A stretch of 64,000 nt of DNA from an uncultured Prevotella sp. (GTDB taxonomy: Bacteria > Bacteroidota > Bacteroidia > Bacteroidales > Bacteroidaceae), in NCBI GenBank assembly GCA_944320355.1, contig CALUHC010000009.1, forward strand, positions 1-64,000. Direction: 5' to 3'. Position 1 is the first letter of the stretch, and each line of letters starts with the position of its first letter. The notes under the pieces are model-generated. The model ran no database searches, was not told the origin of the DNA, and was given only the letters and a program-made list of their open reading frames with translations. Of the stretch, positions 34,604 through 43,362 are shown one piece after another. Position numbers and translations under genes: made by a program.

Positions 34604-34651
34604 AAAAAAAACTGCGCAACCGCTGTTTTGCCGTTATGGCTGCGGTTGCGC
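34604..34651 (-). terminator. Terminator of the GH2 gene
   Basis: GCGCAACCG (34614-34622) pairs with CGGTTGCGC (34643-34651). On the minus strand the stem is followed by eight T (34604-34611). Confidence 0.85.
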
Positions 34652-34694
34652 GGCTGATGTTGTAAGGCCGCAGGATGTGCGTTTGCGCCCCTGC

Positions 34695-37679
34695 TTACAG
34701 TTCTTTCAGGAACTCAGCCTCGATGATTTTCAGCGAGCGGCTGCCCCGTTCCTTCTTCTCGTCGTTGCGGCTGTCGAGTTCCATGACGCCAGCAAAGGCA
34801 TCCTTTGCCTCCGATACGCCCGTGAGGCGGATGGTGTATGTCTGTGCCGGCGGGCAGTTGCGCAGCGGAATGTGCACATAGCCCAGCCCCTTGGGCGTCA
34901 TGCCGCGCCATACCAGCGAGTCGCCGGCATAGACTGCGATGGGGTAGGAGGTGGTGCGGAAGCCCTGCGTCTTCATGCACAGCTCGCTGATGGCGGTCTT
35001 CTCCACGAGCTTGTAGCTTATCCACGCCGAGTCGAGCCGCGCCTTGCTGCTCCAGCCGGTGGCCTCGTTGCGGTCGAAGCTGCGCAGTGCGTCGGCGGCG
35101 TTGCTGCCTGCCGTCGCGCCCATCACGGCCACCTCGCGCAGCCTCGGGGTGAACGACGGCGAGGCCGGTGTCTCGCCCCGCGTGAGCACGGGCTTCAGTC
35201 CGTCGGCCGGCATCTGCTCCGACAGCCCGCCGACCACGCTCACCGCCTCTGTCTCAAGCGCTATCTCGGCCTCGGGCAGGCCCTCGGCGCGCGCCGTGAG
35301 CACCACCTTGCCGCTCTCGGGTAGCGAGCGCAGCATGACGCGGTTTACGCCGCACTCCACCGGCAGCGTGTCGGCCAGCACGTGGTTCAGGCCAGCGAGC
35401 GACTTGTCGCCCCACGCTTTGCTGCCCACTTGGTCATCTATTGTCTTCGTGTTCAGCGCGAGCTCGTTGGTCACGGTGCCGAAGGGCTTGTTCATGGCTA
35501 TGCCTCCGCGCCACTCGGCGGGGCCTTTCACGCTGAACCTCACTGTGCGGTTGTCGAGCGGACAGCGGCGGCCTGCCTCATCGACCACCTCAAACTGCAC
35601 CAGGGCTACGTCGGCACCGTCGGCCTTCCAGCCCGTGGGGTTGAGTATGGGGGTCAGCTTCAGCCGTGCCGCCGCTCCCGCCTTTGCGAGTGAGTGGCGC
35701 GACACCTCACGCCCGTCGGCATCATAGCCTATGGCCGTCAGCGTGTCGGCGGTGTGCCTTACGCCCTTGAAGGTGAAGAGGAAGCGGCTCTCGGGAGCGT
35801 CGGTTGACGCAATGACCCTGCCGCCCTGCACCAGGTCCACGCGCACGGCGTTGGATACCACATAGACGGTGGGTATCTCCTGCCCGCTGTCATAGTTCCA
35901 GTGGCCCACTATGTGGGTGTGCGGCTTGAGGTCGTCCACCCAGCAGTCCCACATCACCTGGTGCGCGTAGAACGCGTCTTTGGGTATGCGCATGGCGTCG
36001 ACCACGCCGCTCACGCGATAGTTGTCGGCCGAGCGGCCGTGCGTCTGCGTGTCGCTGAACACTATCTTCACGCCTCCGGCGTTCGACTTAGTGCCCTGCC
36101 CGGGCCGCTCGCGCCAGTAGTCGTACCAGCGGCGCACCATCTCGGCGGCAAACTCGTCGGCGTTCCGGTTGTACTCCTTGGCCGGATGGCCGCGGTGCAG
36201 CGGCCCCGCGCCCTCCTCGTGGTAGGGATATGACCACGAGTTCCAGTACAGGCGGTGACCCTCGTCGCGGCAGTATTCCATAGACCACATAGGCTTTGTG
36301 TCGCTGCGGTTCACGTAGAGCATCTCGCCGCCATACTCGGCCTCGGCGCAGTCTAACATCTCGCGGCTGCCTATGGCGCGGCCTCCGTGGGGGTCGTACT
36401 CGTTGCGCAGCGACTTCATCAGTGCCACCTGTTCGGTGGTTATGCGCCTGTTGCCGCACTCGTAGAACATCACGCTGGGGCTGTTGCGGTTGTATATTAT
36501 GGCATCGCGCATCAGTTCCATGCGCTGTTCCCACCACCTTCCGCTTGGCGTTTTCTCCGCGTCGCCCGCCGGCAGGGCCTGCGGCAGTCCCACGCGGTCG
36601 CACGACTCCACGTCCTGCCGCCACGGCGTGACGTGCATCCAGCGCACCATGTTGCCGCCGCTCTCCACGAGCAGGGCGTTGGAATAGTCGCTGAGCCACG
36701 CCGGAACGGCCGAACCCACGCCCGGCCACTCGTTCGTGGAGCGCTGCGCGTAGCCGTGAACCTGCATCACGCGGTCGTTGAGCCGTATCATGCCTTGGCT
36801 GAAGTCGGTCTTGCGGAAGCCCGTGGTCGTGGTCACGGTGTCGCCGCCCACGATGGTCTTAACGCGGTAGAGGTAGCCGTAGCCCCAGCTCCAGAAGTGC
36901 AGGCCCGACAGCCGCCGCGAGGCCGTGAGGGTGGTGGTGGAGTGCGGCGCGAGCGTGTGGCGGCCCCCGCTGAAGCGTGCCAGCTCGCTGCCGTCCATCT
37001 CCTCTACTATCACTGTGTAGTCGACCGTGGCGGGAGAGCCGCCCTCGTTGCGCACCTCGGTCTCGGCGTTTACGGTCGCCTCGCGCCCAGGTATGTCGTA
37101 TTGCGTGCCGTATATGTACGTGCCGGTGGTGCCGAGGCTGCTGTAGAGGGGCAGCGTCTGGTAGACATCGCCAACGATGTGCAGGCGGACGTTGCGCGGC
37201 AGGCCGCCGTAGTTGGCGTTGAACGACTTGGCGTTCCACTGGAAGGTGCTGCCCGAAGACTGCTCGCGGTAGCTCCAGCTGTTGTCTGTGCGCACCTCGA
37301 TGAGGTTCTTCCCTTTCTTGATGTAGGGCGTGAGGTCGAATCCGAAGGCCATCACGCCGTTCTCGCAGATGCCCACCCTGTGGCCGTTGAGCCACACCTC
37401 GGCGGCCTGCCTGGCTCCCTCAAACTCTATGAGCACGCGCTTGCCCTCCGCCCCGGCGGGCAGGCGGAACTCTTTGCGATACCAAATCACGGAGTCGCTC
37501 ATCTGGTATATTGACACGCGGAAGGCCTCGTCCTCGTTCCATGCGCGCGGCAGCGTGACGCTCTCTTTGTGCCGGTCTATCCTCCAGTCGGCGTTGAAGT
37601 TGTACGTGTCGCGCGCCGCCGCGTTGGCGGCCGCGGCCACTGTCGCGCCTATCAGCAGGCTTCTGATGTATGTTCTCAT
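34695..37679 (-). CDS. Exported glycoside hydrolase family 2-like protein with C-terminal discoidin-like module
   Basis: Probable periplasmic or surface beta-glycosidase of 994 residues. A signal peptide (1-22) precedes a GH2 sugar-binding domain (about 30-170, EFEGARQAAEVWLNGHRVG, NAKSFNANYGGLPRNVRLHI), an immunoglobulin-like domain (~200-290) and a TIM barrel (~295-620). Beta-rich domains and an F5/8-like module (about 870-960, ALRSFDRNEATGWSSKARLDSAWISYKL) follow. The presumed nucleophile is Glu468 in SMEYC. The acid/base position reads YECGNR (406-411) instead of the usual GNE, so the catalytic Glu may be Glu407 or may be lost. The gene lies 27 nt after the VOC gene in one operon. Substrate unknown. 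Confidence 0.85.
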   Translation of the reverse strand: MRTYIRSLLIGATVAAAANAAARDTYNFNADWRIDRHKESVTLPRAWNEDEAFRVSIYQMSDSVIWYRKEFRLPAGAEGKRVLIEFEGARQAAEVWLNGHRVGICENGVMAFGFDLTPYIKKGKNLIEVRTDNSWSYREQSSGSTFQWNAKSFNANYGGLPRNVRLHIVGDVYQTLPLYSSLGTTGTYIYGTQYDIPGREATVNAETEVRNEGGSPATVDYTVIVEEMDGSELARFSGGRHTLAPHSTTTLTASRRLSGLHFWSWGYGYLYRVKTIVGGDTVTTTTGFRKTDFSQGMIRLNDRVMQVHGYAQRSTNEWPGVGSAVPAWLSDYSNALLVESGGNMVRWMHVTPWRQDVESCDRVGLPQALPAGDAEKTPSGRWWEQRMELMRDAIIYNRNSPSVMFYECGNRRITTEQVALMKSLRNEYDPHGGRAIGSREMLDCAEAEYGGEMLYVNRSDTKPMWSMEYCRDEGHRLYWNSWSYPYHEEGAGPLHRGHPAKEYNRNADEFAAEMVRRWYDYWRERPGQGTKSNAGGVKIVFSDTQTHGRSADNYRVSGVVDAMRIPKDAFYAHQVMWDCWVDDLKPHTHIVGHWNYDSGQEIPTVYVVSNAVRVDLVQGGRVIASTDAPESRFLFTFKGVRHTADTLTAIGYDADGREVSRHSLAKAGAAARLKLTPILNPTGWKADGADVALVQFEVVDEAGRRCPLDNRTVRFSVKGPAEWRGGIAMNKPFGTVTNELALNTKTIDDQVGSKAWGDKSLAGLNHVLADTLPVECGVNRVMLRSLPESGKVVLTARAEGLPEAEIALETEAVSVVGGLSEQMPADGLKPVLTRGETPASPSFTPRLREVAVMGATAGSNAADALRSFDRNEATGWSSKARLDSAWISYKLVEKTAISELCMKTQGFRTTSYPIAVYAGDSLVWRGMTPKGLGYVHIPLRNCPPAQTYTIRLTGVSEAKDAFAGVMELDSRNDEKKERGSRSLKIIEAEFLKEL

Positions 37680-37706
37680 TCGTTTTGTTGTTTTATTTTG
37701 TTGTTT

Positions 37707-38090
37707 TCATTCGGCAATCTCTATCAGGCATCCTTCCGGGCCGGCCACGCAGCTCTCGTAATATCCGTCGCCGGTGGTGCGCGGACCGCTCACCACGGCA
37801 TATCCGTCGCGGCGCAGCGTCTCTGTGAGCGTGTCGACACGCTTTTTGCTTCCTGTGCTGAAGGATATGTGGGCATAGCCCAGGCCGAGGCCGCGGTGGG
37901 CGCTGTCCGTAGTGTCGGGGCGCGACATGATTTCCAGCCGCGCGTCGCCGTCGAACGAGAGGAAATAGGTGCGTAGCCCTGTGCGCGGGTTGTGGTACAG
38001 GGTGTTGGCTGTCGCGCCGAAGTATTTCACAAAGAAGTCCCTCGTGCCTTCAAGGTCTTTGGTGTAGAGAGCGGCGTGTTCGAGTTTCAT
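37707..38090 (-). CDS. VOC (glyoxalase/bleomycin-resistance) family protein
   Basis: A 127-residue single-domain vicinal oxygen chelate protein with paired beta-alpha-beta-beta-beta modules. MKLEHAALYTKDLEGTRDFFVKYFGA carries the first metal-ligand histidine (His5), and GLGYAHISFS and GPEGCLIEIAE carry the second His and the terminal Glu. Family members include glyoxalase I, dioxygenases and resistance proteins; the substrate here cannot be assigned. It is the first gene of the operon with the GH2-like gene. A -7 element TACCTTTG lies at 38190-38197 on this strand. Confidence 0.9.
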   Translation of the reverse strand: MKLEHAALYTKDLEGTRDFFVKYFGATANTLYHNPRTGLRTYFLSFDGDARLEIMSRPDTTDSAHRGLGLGYAHISFSTGSKKRVDTLTETLRRDGYAVVSGPRTTGDGYYESCVAGPEGCLIEIAE

Positions 38091-38555
38091 TGCTGTGCGT
38101 TGTAGGTTTTTGTTTGGGTTGGGGCTGCCTGTCGTGTGAGGCCTTCGGACATACCGGCTTGCTGCTTCCCCGATGCGGCTTGCCCTCTACAAAGGTAGTG
38201 CTTTTCTGCCATACAGGCGTGCGTATGGCCGTCATAATTGATGCAAACGATTGCAGGCCGGGCTTGCGGTTTGCGTCATGTGGCGAGTGGAAGGCGGCTT
38301 CTGCCAAGGCGTTGTGCGGCCCTTGTGTAACCGTCTGGCTGTCAATGCGTTGCGGAACGTGCCGTTTTGCGTTGCGAAACGGCACGTTTCATCGTGCGAA
38401 ACGGGCCGTTTTGTAAGCCAAAACGACCCGTTTCGCACGATGGCATGATGTGTGCCGCTTTGCGGCGGCGTTTATGGCCCGGCGTGAGTGGTGTGCCGGT
38501 GCCGTTCGGCCGCGCCTGTCCTGCTCCGCTTTGTTGCCGCTTCAGTGTCTGCGTG
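38091..38555. other. Intergenic gap: promoter and 22-bp array, no gene
   Basis: Holds the -7 element for the VOC gene (TACCTTTG on the minus strand, 38190-38197; -33 is poor) and array 5 (38354-38441). No protein-like frame. Confidence 0.6.
38354..38441 (+). repeat. 22-bp phased palindrome array 5 (4 units)
   Basis: Units at 38354 (GGAACGTGCCGTTT), 38376 (GAAACGGCACGTTT), 38398 (GAAACGGGCCGTTT) and 38420 (AAAACGACCCGTTT), exactly 22 bp apart. The preceding flank CTGGCTGTCAATGCGTTGC is shared with array 1. Confidence 0.9.
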
Positions 38556-41282
38556 TCAGCTGCGGCTCACCTGCAGTCCCGTGCGGCTGAGCGACATTTC
38601 CACAAAGCGGGCGTTGGCGTTGGGGCGGTTGGCGCATAGCGTCTGCCTGATGCGGGCCGCCGCCTCGGGGTCCTTGGCCACCATGTACAGGTAGCCCCCG
38701 CCGCCCGCGCCCGGCAGCTTGTAGCCCAGGCACAGGTCGTCGACAAGGTCGGTCAGGGCCTTTACTGCATCGGGATTTGTGCCGCTGTCGAGCATTTGGT
38801 TCTGCCTCCACGTCTCGCGGACAAGGAGTCCGGCCCGGCGGAAGTCGCGCCGCTGTATGGCTTCGTGCATATCGTCGGTGTGCGCCTTCATTTCGCGCAG
38901 CAAGGCCAGCTGGCTGTTGCTGTTGAGGAACATCCGCCTCACTATCTCGGCCAGTATGCTCTTGGCCGTGCGTGTCATTCCCGTATAATATAATAGGTGG
39001 CACTGCGCCCACTCCGGCTGCGTGTATATGTCGTCGGGGAGCCATCTTGCCAGCGGGCTTTGGTCGAATCCGCGTCCTGTCTGGAGCAGTTTCACGCCTC
39101 CGAGCACCCCTCCGTACTGGTCTTGCCATCCTCCGCCGGTGGTGAGCAGCTGTTCTAGCGCCAGCGTTCGGCGGCCAATCTCGTTCTTGTCCCATGCCAG
39201 CGAGCAGAAATCGCTCACTGCCCCGAGCACCGTGGCGGCCAGGATGCTGCTCGTTCCCAGTCCGCTGCCCGCCGGGATGGCCGACAGCAGCGTCAGTTCC
39301 ATGCCGCAGCCGAAGGCCGTGAGCTGCTCGCGGAGCGACGCGAAACGCTCCGCGCAGAAGCCGGGCAGGAATCCCGCCAGTGCGAGGGCGGCCTTGGGTA
39401 TGGAGAACGGACTGCCCACGTGGGTGAAGTCGGCCAGCTGTTCGTATGTCTCCACCACCTCTGCGGCCCCCAGGTCTATGCTGCGCAGCACGATGTGTGG
39501 CTCGCGGCAGGGGCGTATGTAGGTCTGCAGGGGCGGCTGCCCGTTCAGTTCGATGGCAAGGTTTATCACGCTTCCGCCCTCCATGAGGCAGAAGGGAGGC
39601 GTGTCTGTCCATCCTCCGGCTATGTCGATGCGCACGGGACTGCGCCCCCACACTATCTGGTCGGCCTGCACCGACATTCGCGGTGACTGCCGTTCGGCCA
39701 GTACCGTGGCCGTGAGTCCTTCGCGCAGCAAGGCAAAGGCCCGCTGTCCGTCGGCTGTTCCGTCGCCCCCGCCGAGCCGCTTCAGTTCCGAGCGGAACAT
39801 GGCGTCGTGGATGCGGGTCATCAGCGGAGCGTCGTCAGTCAGCGGCGCAGGCTCCGCCACGCCCTGGCAGACGAACTCTTGCGCCGCGTCGGCGAGGTCG
39901 AGCTGGTAGAAGACGCTGTGTCCGTGGTTGGCGGCGAGGGCGGCCCAGTTGGCCTTTCGGAAGTCGCGCCGCTGTGCCACGAGCCTCGGCAGGTTGGCCT
40001 CGGTGGATATTTCCTCCGCGCTCATCAGCCTGCAGCCGGCAGGGGCGGCCTCTCCGGCCAGCATTGCGGCCAGCGCCCGTCCCGCTTCGCATACGTTGCC
40101 TGCCACCGGGAACTGCCTGCGCTGCTGCTCGTCGCCCGCGAACTTGTCGTCGATGCGGTAAGGGCGCACGGCATAGCCGGCCTCTCCAACAGGCACTATG
40201 TCGACGCATTGGCCCGGGGCGAGGGCTATGTGCCAGTCGTTGCGCGGCACTCCGGTTATGATGTTGTCGTGGGTCAGTGTCCAGCCGCGGGCCACGTGGC
40301 TGTTCTCTATCCACAGGTTCACGTTGCCGGCGGTGAGGGTAGCGTCCGTTACGGCGTTCTGAACGAACATGGAGGGGTGGGGCTTGTGCCCGCGGTGCAT
40401 TATCTCGCGCTGGTCGTTGACAATGTTCTGTATGGCCAGCATCGACGAGATCATCTCGCGGCTCGTGCCGAAGTGGTAGAACTCGCCGCCCGGCAGAGGC
40501 ACCACGGCCACGCTGAGCGAGCGCAGTTCGGGGTCGTCGATGGCGGGATCGGTGCCGAGCGAGCAGCCGAACTCGCCGTAGAGGTCGTAGCACACAGTGT
40601 CGTCGCCCCGCTTGGAGCGGCGGCGCAGCATCTCCACGGCGCGGTCGCTGAGCATCCATACGCCTATGTCGGTGAGGTAGAACCCCGTCTGCAGCACGTC
40701 GCCGAGCGTTTCCACCGACGGCTTTTGCAGCATCCGCCTCAGCACGGAGGGCGTGCGGCGGTCGCTCACGAACACGCCGTGGTCTTTGGCTATCGATGCG
40801 TCGAGCCACAGGCCGTAGCAAACCACGTCGGCATCGGGCACGGGCGGCAGTTGGCCCGCGGCGCGGATGTACACGTCGCCCGACACAATCATGGTGTGGA
40901 TGGAGTCGGGCGCGAGCCTCATCAGCCGTTCGTAGAGCGGCAGCTGCAGGTCGAGCAACGTCTGCGACAGCCGCTGTCCGCGCTCCCAACGGAACACGGG
41001 GATGGGCGTAAGTATCTTGCCCGACGGGGCGTATGCCGGCAACCGCCGGCTCTGCCCGCCCGCATGGAGCAGTATGCGGCGGTCGGACGCGAGCCATTCT
41101 GCGAACGGTCGGCCTGCGCCCCACGCCTCGTGGCACCGTTCGAGCAGCCACGTTGTGCCGCCTCCGCTGCCGAGCTTGCGCCCCACAGGGTCGTTGGCGC
41201 AAAAGTATTCGTGCGGGTCGAGTCCAGTTATCTCGTGAAAGCAGCCCACAAGGTTGGGCGGAAGGGAAAGCAGTTTCTTCAT
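38556..41282 (-). CDS. fkp: Bifunctional L-fucokinase / L-fucose-1-phosphate guanylyltransferase
   Basis: Salvages free L-fucose to GDP-L-fucose in two steps, supplying fucose for surface polysaccharides and glycoproteins; this role is established for the Bacteroides fragilis homologue. ATG 41282 (MKKLLSLPPN) is chosen over a start 14 codons upstream. The 908-residue protein has an N-terminal pyrophosphorylase domain (about 1-430, LHAGGQSRRLPAYAPSGK at 72-89) and a C-terminal GHMP kinase (about 570-908). The kinase carries the ATP loop PAGSGLGTSS near 670 and LPGAGGGGYLYMVAKDPEAA near the end. No fucose permease is adjacent. Confidence 0.95.
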   Translation of the reverse strand: MKKLLSLPPNLVGCFHEITGLDPHEYFCANDPVGRKLGSGGGTTWLLERCHEAWGAGRPFAEWLASDRRILLHAGGQSRRLPAYAPSGKILTPIPVFRWERGQRLSQTLLDLQLPLYERLMRLAPDSIHTMIVSGDVYIRAAGQLPPVPDADVVCYGLWLDASIAKDHGVFVSDRRTPSVLRRMLQKPSVETLGDVLQTGFYLTDIGVWMLSDRAVEMLRRRSKRGDDTVCYDLYGEFGCSLGTDPAIDDPELRSLSVAVVPLPGGEFYHFGTSREMISSMLAIQNIVNDQREIMHRGHKPHPSMFVQNAVTDATLTAGNVNLWIENSHVARGWTLTHDNIITGVPRNDWHIALAPGQCVDIVPVGEAGYAVRPYRIDDKFAGDEQQRRQFPVAGNVCEAGRALAAMLAGEAAPAGCRLMSAEEISTEANLPRLVAQRRDFRKANWAALAANHGHSVFYQLDLADAAQEFVCQGVAEPAPLTDDAPLMTRIHDAMFRSELKRLGGGDGTADGQRAFALLREGLTATVLAERQSPRMSVQADQIVWGRSPVRIDIAGGWTDTPPFCLMEGGSVINLAIELNGQPPLQTYIRPCREPHIVLRSIDLGAAEVVETYEQLADFTHVGSPFSIPKAALALAGFLPGFCAERFASLREQLTAFGCGMELTLLSAIPAGSGLGTSSILAATVLGAVSDFCSLAWDKNEIGRRTLALEQLLTTGGGWQDQYGGVLGGVKLLQTGRGFDQSPLARWLPDDIYTQPEWAQCHLLYYTGMTRTAKSILAEIVRRMFLNSNSQLALLREMKAHTDDMHEAIQRRDFRRAGLLVRETWRQNQMLDSGTNPDAVKALTDLVDDLCLGYKLPGAGGGGYLYMVAKDPEAAARIRQTLCANRPNANARFVEMSLSRTGLQVSRS

Positions 41283-41392
41283 AAACAGATTTTTGTTTTG
41301 CCCGCCACGCCACGCGGCGGGCATTAGGTTTCATTCGGTGGCAGCCTGTCGGTCTGTTGACTTGTGCGGCATTGCCACTATAATGCGGCAAT

Positions 41393-41803
41393 TTACTGCA
41401 CAGAAAGGCCCGTGGCGGCAGCTGCCGTTTCGGGCGCAGCGCCCATGCGTTTCAGGTTGCGCGCGGTTTCTTCCACGCCTTCCATGCGGCCTTCGGCAAT
41501 GCCTTCTTCGCGGCCTTCGGCCAGTCCTTTGCGGTGTCCTTCGGCCAGTCCCGCCTCGCGTCCTCGCCGCTCTGCGCTGCCAACGAGCGTATTCTCCACG
41601 CTGATCATGTCCAAGAACTTCTCGTATCCTTGCAGCTGTGCGTCCGTGAAGGCCGACTCCTCAAGCTGGCCCACGGCCTTGCGTATGGCAGGCTCGGCCA
41701 GGAGATCCTGCGACACGGTCTGAGTCTTGTCGCCAATCTCCGTGAGGTAGCGCAGCCACAGTGTCGTCATGCGCTTGTCGGCCTTCGGGTCAAGGTATCT
41801 CAT
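41393..41803 (-). pseudogene. Internally deleted relic of an Rpn/PDDEXK-type gene
   Basis: The 136-codon frame begins with the family's N-terminal signature (MRYLDPKADK) but passes at once into the region normally found some 200 residues further on (MTTLWLRYLTEIGDKTQTVSQDLLAEPAIRKAVGQLEESAFTDAQLQGYEKFLDMISVENTL). It ends with the usual low-complexity tail (GLAEGHRKGLAEGREEGIAEGRMEGVEETARNL). The nuclease core with the PD-(D/E)XK residues is missing. The frame is still open, so a short protein could be made, but nuclease activity is not expected. Confidence 0.75.
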
Positions 41804-41911
41804 CGGTTCTTGCCTGTTTGTATTGTTATCTGCTTGCAAACTTACTCAAAATATATGAGATAAAAGCATGGTACGGGCATAATTGCATTGCGGAGACTCA
41901 TAAAAAAAAGT

Positions 41912-42092
41912 ATGAATGTCTGCATTTTGCCAACTCGACGCGCACGTCGTCCCTCCTTTTGCAAGGGAGTGGGGGGTGGTTTGTGGAATAATGCCACCAC
42001 CAATGGCCAAACGCATTGTGTTGACTTGTTTTGATACACCTCCAACAAATGGAACGCCTTTCAAACGAATTTGGCAACTTGTGGACATTCAT
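41912..42092. mobile_element. MITE-2 copy (~181 bp) with inverted ends in an A-rich target
   Basis: The left end ATGAATGTCTGCATTTTGCC and the right end GGCAACTTGTGGACATTCAT form an imperfect inverted pair. It is flanked by TAAAAAAAAG (41901-41910) and TAAAAAAAG (42093-42101), a likely target duplication differing by one A. The interior is unlike the copy at 59512-59700. Confidence 0.7.
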
Positions 42093-42205
42093 TAAAAAAA
42101 GAAGCGGAATGGGGCTTGCGCCACAAAGGAAGGCCGATTTGGGCTAAAATAGACGTTGCTCCTGATTTTGCGCTTTAGGGCAAACTGAATGTCGGCTCAA
42201 ATGTC

Positions 42206-42213
42206 TATCTTTG
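42206..42213 (+). promoter_or_regulatory. -7 promoter element of the AraC-family gene
   Basis: TATCTTTG, 19 nt before the ATG. CTG at about the right distance upstream is a weak -33. Confidence 0.55.
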
Positions 42214-42232
42214 CCCCTAAAACGGCTTTATT

Positions 42233-43066
42233 ATGGAAAAAGACAGCTTGAAAGGAATCAATACGTTGCGATACTCGGATGTTTTTCTGGCCATGTATTT
42301 CGACAACGGGAGCAGTTGCCTGCACCGCAACCATTCGCACGTACTGGTATATATGTATTCCGGGGAACTGGAGATAACGGAGCGGGAGACGGTCACCCGG
42401 CTGCACAAGGGTGATTGTGCCTTCATACGCAAGGATTTTGGTGTGCAGCTCACCAAGCAGGCCTGCCATGGGGAACAGTTCAAGGCCATATTCCTGATGT
42501 TCACCGACAAATTCCTTCGTAATTTCTACAGCCGACTTGACAAGGGAAGCCTGCCGGAGAACGCGCGTCGGGGTAAGGTCAGCCTGTACAGGTTGCCGTC
42601 CAATCGCCCCGACATCGTGAGCCTGTTTGAGTCAATGACTCCTTATTTCAATTCAGGAATACAGCCTGCTGACGAATTGCTGGAGCTGAAGATGACGGAA
42701 GGTATGTATGTCCTGCTGAACACAGACAGGAATCTGTATGCCTCGCTTTTCGATTTTGCCGACCCGTGGAAGATCGATATCATGGGCTTTATGGAGCAGA
42801 ACTACACCAGCGACCTCTCATTGGAGGAGATGGCAAACTACACCGGGCGGAGCCTTGCCACCTTCAAACGCGACTTCCGAAAAGTGAGCGACCTGTCACC
42901 ACGTAAGTGGGTGATACGCCGCAGGCTTGAAGCGGCACACGCGCTCATATTGTCCGGCACACAGAAAGTGACCGACATCTGCTATCATGTGGGCTTCAAG
43001 AACCTGTCTCACTTCTCCAAGGCATATAAGGAACTGTACGGATGTTCGCCCGCCCACAGCTTCTGA
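42233..43066 (+). CDS. AraC-family transcriptional regulator
   Basis: The 277-residue protein has an N-terminal cupin-like sensing domain (about 15-110, HRNHSHVLVYMYSGELEI, LHKGDCAFIRKDFGVQL) and a C-terminal double helix-turn-helix (about 175-277). The latter contains LSLEEMANYTGRSLATFKRDFRKVSDLSPRKWVIRRRLEAA and VTDICYHVGFKNLSHFSKAYKELYGCSP. The layout resembles the ExsA-like AraC group common in Bacteroidetes. Base composition is visibly less GC-rich than its neighbours, and the gene is flanked by MITE-2 upstream and MITE-1 downstream, which suggests an acquired segment. The downstream acetyltransferase is the nearest possible target; that is inference. ATG 42233 has no competitor. Confidence 0.93.
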   Translation: MEKDSLKGINTLRYSDVFLAMYFDNGSSCLHRNHSHVLVYMYSGELEITERETVTRLHKGDCAFIRKDFGVQLTKQACHGEQFKAIFLMFTDKFLRNFYSRLDKGSLPENARRGKVSLYRLPSNRPDIVSLFESMTPYFNSGIQPADELLELKMTEGMYVLLNTDRNLYASLFDFADPWKIDIMGFMEQNYTSDLSLEEMANYTGRSLATFKRDFRKVSDLSPRKWVIRRRLEAAHALILSGTQKVTDICYHVGFKNLSHFSKAYKELYGCSPAHSF

Positions 43067-43135
43067 CAACCCATTTTGAGCTGTGCGGCAAAGTTATTTG
43101 AGCCAACGGGCAAAGTACTTTCCGGTAATACCCAC

Positions 43136-43143
43136 TACCTTTG
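43136..43143 (+). promoter_or_regulatory. -7 promoter element separated from the acetyltransferase by MITE-1
   Basis: TACCTTTG at 43136-43143. A 201-bp MITE-1 copy begins 11 bp downstream and ends just before the start codon. Confidence 0.5.
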
Positions 43144-43153
43144 CACCGGAATC

Positions 43154-43354
43154 TTAAACCCAAATCGGTCATTAGAGTCCAAAGTGATTTCGTCTTGCCG
43201 GCGTGCAGATTGGCAGTCGCCTTTGTCAAAGGCGTAGCGGGCTACGTCGAGACAAAGCGGCAGACAAGATGCCGCTGGCAGGGCGAAAGCACTTGGAAAG
43301 CCTGAAAAGTAACAAAAATATATTCCTGGCGGTCTAATGACCGATTGGGGTTAA
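43154..43354 (+). mobile_element. MITE-1 copy, 201 bp, in the 5' leader of the acetyltransferase gene
   Basis: Ends TTAAACCCAAATCGGTCATT and TCTAATGACCGATTGGGGTT are inverted. The interior is closely similar to 12924-13124. Its right end lies 8 bp before the ATG at 43363. It keeps the intact AAAAATATA site occupied in the 59470-59868 copy. Confidence 0.88.
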
Positions 43355-43362
43355 ATAAAGAT

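Larger units (their letters stand above)
41840..42232. other. Intergenic gap with a MITE-2 copy and the AraC-gene promoter
   Basis: Contains the inverted-end element 41912-42092 and the -7 element 42206-42213. The short minus-strand frames at 41846-42092 lie inside the element and look like fortuitous frames. Confidence 0.65.

Noticed and set aside
41846-42092. Short minus-strand frames inside the MITE-2 copy (NHPPLPCKRRDDVRVELAK type)
   Set aside because: They coincide with element boundaries, overlap in three frames and have no independent start signals.
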